A stretch of 64,000 nucleotides of DNA from Shimia gijangensis (GTDB lineage: Bacteria; Pseudomonadota; Alphaproteobacteria; Rhodobacterales; Rhodobacteraceae). Within the stretch, counting starts at the first letter, position 1. Every line of letters begins with the position of its first letter. The notes below the pieces were generated by a model. That model was not told where the DNA came from. It saw nothing but the letters and a program-made list of their open reading frames with translations, and did no database searches. The translations under genes were made by a program, and so were the position numbers. The stretch lies in contig NZ_FQZQ01000007.1 of assembly GCF_900142085.1 (NCBI RefSeq), positions 62,001-126,000 of the forward strand, given 5' to 3'. Shown here piece by piece: positions 57,761 to 64,000 of this stretch.

Positions 57761-59638
57761 GTGGAGATATGGACTGTGGAAAATGAACATCAGGAACGCA
57801 AGCTAACAACAATCCTCTCGGCGGACGTGGTGGGGTTTTCAAAACTCATGAACGACGACGAGAGCGGCACGCTGGCAGCGCTCAAAGAGCTCCGCCGGTC
57901 AGAGATTAATCCCCGCATAGAAAGCCATCACGGACGCACCATCAAACTTATGGGAGACGGGAGTCTCGTGGAGTTTGCCAGCGTGGTTGATGCTGTCAGC
58001 TTTGCGGTGGATGTGCAGCACGCTCTTGCCCGATCACAGGATGGCAAGCCAGAGGAAGATCGTATCCGGTTTCGGATCGGCATTAACGTGGGGGACGTTA
58101 TCGTTGACGGGGACGATATTTACGGCGACGGAGTCAATGTCGCTGCCCGGATCGAAGGACTGGCAGAACCCGGTGGGATTTGTGTCTCGCACACCGTTTT
58201 CGATCACGTGGAAGGCAAGCTTGATCTGAGTTTCACGGCGATGGGGCCGCAGCATGTCAAAAACATTCCCGCTCCGTTGGATGTCTATAAGATTGATCTC
58301 GATAACCGCTCTGAAACATTGATAACCGATCCGCGGTCTACAGACGGTGGGTTGCCAACCGAGACAAAGCGGCCCGGAGTGAAGCGCTGGGTATTGGCCG
58401 CAGCACTTCTTGCAATTGGGGTTGCCTTTGCGACGCTCCAGTTCCGGCCCGCCCCGGCAGCCGCACCTGTGATTGCTGTTCTTCCGTTTGAAGATTTCAG
58501 CGCCGAACCTCATCAGGGCGTTGTGAACGACGCTGTCAGCGATGGCATCATCACGTCATTGGCGCGGTATGGAGAGTTCACCGTTATCTCGCGCCGCTCC
58601 AGCTTTAAATTCCGCGATTCTGATCTAGGCATTTCCGAAGTAGCCGACCAGCTGGGTGCAGACTTTGTTCTGGAAGGCAGCCAGCAATTTGACGGCAAGC
58701 GATTGCGGACGGCGGCTCAGTTGATTGACGCCGAGACACAGGCACATGTCTGGACGGATGAGTTCGATGTTCCCTTGGGCGAAATGCTAAAGACCAACAG
58801 CTTGATCAGCCGGAAGATTGCCAATGCCGTCGGGGCCAAGGTTGTTGACACGGCTGAGGCGCAGATGACCAAAGGCGATGTCAGCGCCTTGCTGATTGCG
58901 AATGCCGCGCAAAGCCGGATAATGCGAAACTTTTCCCAGGAAAGCCTGTTGAAGAATATAGAAGAGCAGGAACAGTCACTAAAGGATTATCCTGACTCTG
59001 CGTGGGGTTACCTTGGGCAGGCGTTGTCTCTGCGGATTGGGTTGCGCTATGGCTGGATTGAGGGAGATGAAGACGCCATTCGCAAACGGATGCACGAACT
59101 TGCGCGCCGGGGTGTAGAACTCGACCCAAACAACTTCCTTGCTTATCACGCTTTGGGGCGGGCCCTGATGATGAATCGCGATGTCGAAGCTGCAGCGGTC
59201 GCGTTTCGCCATGCGGTCGATCTGAACCCGTCGTCATTCTTTGCACGGAATGCACTGGCCCAGGCACTGTCCCGAATTGGAAAAACCGAGGAAGCCTTGG
59301 CAGAGATAGCGGAAATCGAGCGCATCGACCCGCTTTACGGGCACAACACGGCGTGGGACAAGGCCATAATCCAGTGGCAGATTGGGGAATGTGAGCAGGC
59401 GCGTGAGACATTTCTGTCGGACCCTTCGGTACCAACGGCCGCGAACAAAGCGCTTGCCGCAATTCACCATTGCCTTGGCAATCTAGACAAAGCGGCCAAA
59501 GCCATGGCGGAATACGTTACCGAAAACCCTAACTGGACTGTGTCGCGGGAGCGCGATGTGCTGACGGGCATGTGGACCGCACCGGGTGCGCTAAACCGTT
59601 GGCTTGAGGCGATGAAAGCGTCAGGGATGCCATTGTGA
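57761..59638 (+). CDS. Class III adenylate/guanylate cyclase with TolB-N-like and TPR domains
   Basis: 625 residues. Cytoplasmic cyclase domain (about 14-180): metal-binding Asp22 in SADVVGFSKLM and Asp66 in LMGDGSLVEF, and transition-state Asn126/Arg130 in GDGVNVAARIEG. A transmembrane helix at about 210-228 is followed by a periplasmic part: a FlgO/TolB-N-like domain (PVIAVLPFEDFSAEP ... VLEGSQQFDGKRLRTAAQL, split) and TPR repeats (about 420-600). This cyclase-TM-TPR layout is common in rhizobia and roseobacters. It would make cAMP (or cGMP) in response to an envelope signal. Start is GTG 57761; GTG 57776 is an alternative. It lies between the two copies of the 345-bp repeat. Confidence 0.88.
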   Translation: MEIWTVENEHQERKLTTILSADVVGFSKLMNDDESGTLAALKELRRSEINPRIESHHGRTIKLMGDGSLVEFASVVDAVSFAVDVQHALARSQDGKPEEDRIRFRIGINVGDVIVDGDDIYGDGVNVAARIEGLAEPGGICVSHTVFDHVEGKLDLSFTAMGPQHVKNIPAPLDVYKIDLDNRSETLITDPRSTDGGLPTETKRPGVKRWVLAAALLAIGVAFATLQFRPAPAAAPVIAVLPFEDFSAEPHQGVVNDAVSDGIITSLARYGEFTVISRRSSFKFRDSDLGISEVADQLGADFVLEGSQQFDGKRLRTAAQLIDAETQAHVWTDEFDVPLGEMLKTNSLISRKIANAVGAKVVDTAEAQMTKGDVSALLIANAAQSRIMRNFSQESLLKNIEEQEQSLKDYPDSAWGYLGQALSLRIGLRYGWIEGDEDAIRKRMHELARRGVELDPNNFLAYHALGRALMMNRDVEAAAVAFRHAVDLNPSSFFARNALAQALSRIGKTEEALAEIAEIERIDPLYGHNTAWDKAIIQWQIGECEQARETFLSDPSVPTAANKALAAIHHCLGNLDKAAKAMAEYVTENPNWTVSRERDVLTGMWTAPGALNRWLEAMKASGMPL

Positions 59639-59670
59639 AGCTTGAAAGGTTTTGACCGCTTTGTCCCGGC

Positions 59671-60013
59671 GGTTTCAACGGGTCGACGCAACACTTTAAT
59701 CTTTTGGGAGAGATGGAGTGTTGATCATGAAGTACCGGACGCGAACGTTTTATACGGACAAACAGAAGTCAGAGATGTGGGACCGCTGGCAACGCGGTGA
59801 ATCACTGAGTTCGATTGGGCGTCACTTCAATCGCGCGTCGTCTTCGATCTTCCCTCATTTGGCGCAATTTGGTGGGATCCGCCCACCGCAACGCAGGCGG
59901 TCGCGATGGGCTTTGAGCCTGACGGAACGCGAGGAGATTTCCCGTGGGCTTGTCGCACAGCAGTCGTTTCGATCAATCGCACAAAGCCTGAACCGGTCAC
60001 CTTCGACAATCAG
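59671..60013 (+). mobile_element. 5' fragment of an IS30-family insertion sequence
   Basis: GGTTTCAACGGGTCGACGCA at 59671 onward looks like an IS30-type terminal repeat, followed by the leader and the N-terminal helix-turn-helix part of an IS30 transposase (YRTRTFYTDKQKSEMWDRWQ and SLTEREEISRGL, RSIAQSLNRSPSTISRE). The element stops abruptly at 60013; the DDE catalytic domain and the other end are absent. I find no second copy of the terminal sequence near 57.66 or 60.36 kb. Confidence 0.75.
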
Positions 60014-60308
60014 CCGCGAGTTTGCCTCGCCCGCGTCGCCCGTGTCGGATTCCAGCGGCCCCGGTTATCTTGATGTCGAAGCGTCTATCCGCGAAGCCTT
60101 TGGCCCCATTGCCACCGTGCCCGGCCTGACCATCGCCGCCACGGATGCGCGCCACTATGCCAAAGCCGCCGATGCCGCCTATCGCATCAACCCATTCAAA
60201 ATCACCAACGATGATCTGGTTCGGTTTCACGGATTGAACGAGCGTTTGTCGATTGAGAACATTCAGGCCGGGATCAACTTTTACGCGGCATTGATTGGAC
60301 GGCAGTAG
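59727..60308 (+). CDS. Chimeric ORF: IS30 transposase N-terminus fused in frame to the M20 peptidase C-terminus
   Basis: 193 residues. Residues 1-96 are the IS30 DNA-binding region with two helix-turn-helix segments; from SPSTISRE onward the sequence becomes REFASPASPVSDSSGPGYLD and continues as the last 98 residues of the M20 peptidase, including its metal-binding DARHY. The joint is at CCGCGAG (60014-60020), a sequence present in both parents. The fusion keeps frame and stop codon. GGAG lies 9 bases before ATG 59727, inherited from the IS, so it could be translated. It cannot be a transposase (no DDE) or peptidase (one metal ligand). Probably a non-functional fusion, or a DNA-binding protein with a new tail. 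Confidence 0.75.
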   Translation: MKYRTRTFYTDKQKSEMWDRWQRGESLSSIGRHFNRASSSIFPHLAQFGGIRPPQRRRSRWALSLTEREEISRGLVAQQSFRSIAQSLNRSPSTISREFASPASPVSDSSGPGYLDVEASIREAFGPIATVPGLTIAATDARHYAKAADAAYRINPFKITNDDLVRFHGLNERLSIENIQAGINFYAALIGRQ

Positions 60309-60358
60309 GGGATTATGCAGCGGCGCCGCTGAAGAGAGGAACGTCCGCTTCGAGCCCA
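60014..60358 (+). repeat. 345-bp direct repeat, daughter copy (fused to the IS30 fragment)
   Basis: Second copy of 57321-57665. Both borders are sharp: IS30 sequence on the left, unrelated sequence before the methyltransferase gene on the right. Near-perfect identity implies a recent event or gene conversion. Confidence 0.95.
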
Positions 60359-60446
60359 AAGCGAACCATTCTGAACCCGAATAGAACCACTTCGCAGTAT
60401 GTGCTATGCTCTGGGTCTAGAACGATTTGTGGAAGGGAGACAATTG

Positions 60447-61253
60447 ATGAAAAGCGAAGCAACTCAAGAAGAACTTCAGGCAGGTCGTGGATATGAAGCT
60501 CTTTTCGTTCCAGCGGTATTTGCACCTTGGCCGGCTCACCTCGTAGACGGCGCTGCTGTCAGAGAAGGCTCAAGTGTTCTTGATATTGCCTGTGGTTCGG
60601 GAGTGCTCGCACGAGCGGCACTGGAGGCTACAGGCAAGTCTGGCCGGGTCGTCGGTCTGGATCCGGCGCCGGGGATGATTGCGGCAGCAAGGGAGGTCGA
60701 ACCCCAAATCGATTGGGTTCTGGGCAGCGCCGAAAAATTGCCTTTTGACAATGGCTCATTCGATTGTGTTGTCTCTCAGTTCGGCATGATGTTCTTCCAA
60801 GATCACCCTAAAGCCGCTTATGAAATGTACCGGGTTGCCAAGTCGGGTGGCAAACTGGCCGTGGCGGTCTGGCACTCGATCGACAAGAATCCGGCGTATA
60901 GAGATATTGTCGCGGTATTGGACGAACATGTATCACCAGAAGCGGCTGATGCCTTACGGCTGCCGTTCTGTTTGGGTGATCCGGATCAGGTCGCCGGGTT
61001 ATTTTCTCAAGCAGGATTTGACAATATTGAGATCAAAACGAAGGTTGAGCAGGCAAAGTTCCCCAGCAGTCGGACAATGGTGGAAGCTGAACTTCGAGGC
61101 TGGCTGCCTCTTTTCGATATTTTTCTTAGCGAAGAGAAAATCGGCGAAGTGCTGGAAAAATCCGATGCAAAGCTAATGAAGTACTCCTCGCCATCCGGAG
61201 AGGCCGTTTTCCCAACATCCGGCTACATCATAACAGCTCAAAAATCAGAGTAG
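60447..61253 (+). CDS. Class I SAM-dependent methyltransferase (UbiE-like)
   Basis: 268 residues. SAM motif I VLDIACGSGVLARAAL (about 49-64), post-I VGLDPAPGMIAAAREVE, motif II region LPFDNGSFDCVVSQFGMMFF and VAKSGGKLAVAVWHS. N-terminal residues GYEALFVPAVFAPWPAHLVD are typical of methyltransferases annotated as UbiE-like. Substrate unknown; quinone or small-molecule targets are possible. ATG 60447 with GGAAGGGAGA upstream. Stands alone, just after the duplicated segment. Confidence 0.86.
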   Translation: MKSEATQEELQAGRGYEALFVPAVFAPWPAHLVDGAAVREGSSVLDIACGSGVLARAALEATGKSGRVVGLDPAPGMIAAAREVEPQIDWVLGSAEKLPFDNGSFDCVVSQFGMMFFQDHPKAAYEMYRVAKSGGKLAVAVWHSIDKNPAYRDIVAVLDEHVSPEAADALRLPFCLGDPDQVAGLFSQAGFDNIEIKTKVEQAKFPSSRTMVEAELRGWLPLFDIFLSEEKIGEVLEKSDAKLMKYSSPSGEAVFPTSGYIITAQKSE

Positions 61254-61330
61254 GTTATACATTTGGGGCGTGTCCGGACTTCAACTTTGTCCTGCAAAGC
61301 AGCCTTTTCCTCAAAAAAATCGCCTAACCA

Positions 61331-63143
<1,813 letters not shown>

Positions 63144-63998
63144 ATGCAAACACCCAGCTTTGATCAGTTGCCGCTTGAATGGATTCGGGCCTTTGAAGCC
63201 GCCGCGCGGCTGGGCAGTTTTACGGCGGCTGCGGGGGAAACCGGTCTCACCCAATCGGCCATCAGTCAGCGTATTGGCCATCTTGAGGCCCGGCTTGGCA
63301 CACGGCTGTTTTTGCGTCAGGCCCGGCAGATCACCCTGACTCCCGAGGGCGAAGCATGGCTGCCGCATGTGCAGCTTTCCCTTGAAGGTTTGCGTGACAG
63401 CACTGAGGCACTGTTTGGGGTGGCCCGAAACCGCATTACGCTCTCGGCCAGTTCTTCGATCACTGAGTTGTGGCTGGTGCCGCGACTGGCGCGACTTGCG
63501 GCCGAAACCGGGGCAGACATTCGCCTGCGCACAATGGTTGTCACCAGCGGCGAAGCCAAAGACGACTCGATCCGCATCCGTTACGGGGCAGGGGATTGGA
63601 GCGAAACGCATCGCATCCCGCTTTATGATGAACGGCTAAGCCCGGTTGCCACACCACAATTGCTGAGCACTGGGAATTGGCAGGACCTGCCGCGTCTTTC
63701 GGTGTCTGGCCCGCGCCCGGATTGGCGACAATGGTCCGAGCAATTTGGCACATCCACGACCCCCGTCCCCTATTTGCGATTTGACACGTTCTCCTCGGCT
63801 CTGGCCGCGGCCCGCGCCGGGTTGGGGGTTTTGCTGGCGTCTTTGCCCTTGGTTGAAGCCGACCTGACAAGCGGGACATTAAAAGGGGCCAGCACAAACG
63901 TACTGACCCATCATGAAACCTATTGGCTTCTGGCTGCCAAAGAGCGGGTGTCACGCCGGCAATGGCAACAGCTTGTCGCTTGTCTGTCCGATACCTGA
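63144..63998 (+). CDS. LysR-family regulator (GcvA-like), likely controller of tmpAB
   Basis: 284 residues. N-terminal HTH (about 10-68: WIRAFEAAARLGSFTAAAGE ... LTQSAISQRIGHLEARLG) and the effector-binding domain; the start TPSFDQLPLEWIRAFEAAAR is typical of GcvA-like LysR proteins. It is divergent from tmpA by 98 bases, the classic arrangement, so it probably senses 2-(trimethylamino)ethylphosphonate or a product. The stop is at 63996-63998, so the gene is complete at the window edge. Confidence 0.9.
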   Translation: MQTPSFDQLPLEWIRAFEAAARLGSFTAAAGETGLTQSAISQRIGHLEARLGTRLFLRQARQITLTPEGEAWLPHVQLSLEGLRDSTEALFGVARNRITLSASSSITELWLVPRLARLAAETGADIRLRTMVVTSGEAKDDSIRIRYGAGDWSETHRIPLYDERLSPVATPQLLSTGNWQDLPRLSVSGPRPDWRQWSEQFGTSTTPVPYLRFDTFSSALAAARAGLGVLLASLPLVEADLTSGTLKGASTNVLTHHETYWLLAAKERVSRRQWQQLVACLSDT

Positions 63999-64000
63999 CC

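Overview
The window is a 64 kb chromosomal segment of an alphaproteobacterium, most likely a marine Rhodobacterales (Roseobacter-group) bacterium. I infer this from the protein sequences: tol-pal, ruvCAB, uvrB and ftsH have roseobacter character, a mitochondrial-type NDUFS4 complex I subunit is present, and many genes serve methylated-amine and C1 metabolism. Gene density is high, with frequent 1-10 nt overlaps. There is one tRNA (Arg, anticodon TCT), no rRNA, no CRISPR array and no prophage. Mobile DNA is limited to a broken IS30-type element near 59.7-60.0 kb.

Layout. 0-4.1 kb: end of meaB, rpmB, a copper-chaperone pair, a CobB-type sirtuin, a truncated sugar-acid-kinase-like protein and a low-molecular-weight phosphatase. 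4.1-10.6 kb: catabolic cluster with a dimethylglycine/sarcosine-dehydrogenase-type flavoprotein, a non-pyrrolysine MttB-family methyltransferase, a LysR regulator and a HisD-family dehydrogenase of the HpsN kind. 10.6-15.5 kb: small exported proteins, tandem universal stress proteins, a TIM-barrel isomerase and a membrane-anchored NYN-type nuclease. 15.5-25.5 kb: uvrB, NDUFS4, tRNA-Arg, xerC, transaldolase, priA, an SDR. 25.5-30.6 kb: YeeE/YedE, MFS and MATE transporters, prmA. 31-41.7 kb: ruvCAB, thpR, and the ybgC-tolQRAB-pal-ybgF operon with tilS. 41.8-49.2 kb: ftsH, tam, a MOSC protein, then fhs, a small AroQ-type chorismate mutase and two adjacent folD paralogues. 49.2-56 kb: a thioesterase, an interrupted LytTR regulator, pdeM and an Lhr-type helicase, an ArsR regulator, an AT-rich broken gene and an enolase-superfamily dehydratase. 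56-64 kb: an M20 peptidase, an adenylate cyclase, the IS30/M20 chimera, a methyltransferase, and the tmpB-tmpA phosphonate locus with a divergent LysR regulator.

How the genes may work together. TmpA and TmpB convert 2-(trimethylamino)ethylphosphonate to glycine betaine plus phosphate. The MttB-family and dimethylglycine-dehydrogenase-type proteins at the other end of the window belong to families that strip methyl groups from such quaternary amines. The methyl groups would be passed to tetrahydrofolate and oxidised through FolD and Fhs. This link is an inference from family membership; the genes are not in one operon.

Most notable observations. (1) Two folD genes lie side by side; the first has Gln in place of the catalytic Lys, plus Asp-to-Glu and Arg-to-His changes at other functional positions. 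(2) A 345-bp, about 99% identical duplication of the 3' end of the M20 peptidase gene is fused in frame to the front of an IS30 transposase. (3) The LytTR regulator has an in-frame amber codon followed by a clean continuation of the domain. (4) An AT-rich secreted-protein gene is interrupted by TAA directly after its signal peptide. (5) A DgoK-like protein lacks its N-terminal half. I do not see a clear multi-gene system of wholly unknown type; the FolD pair and the chimera are the best leads.
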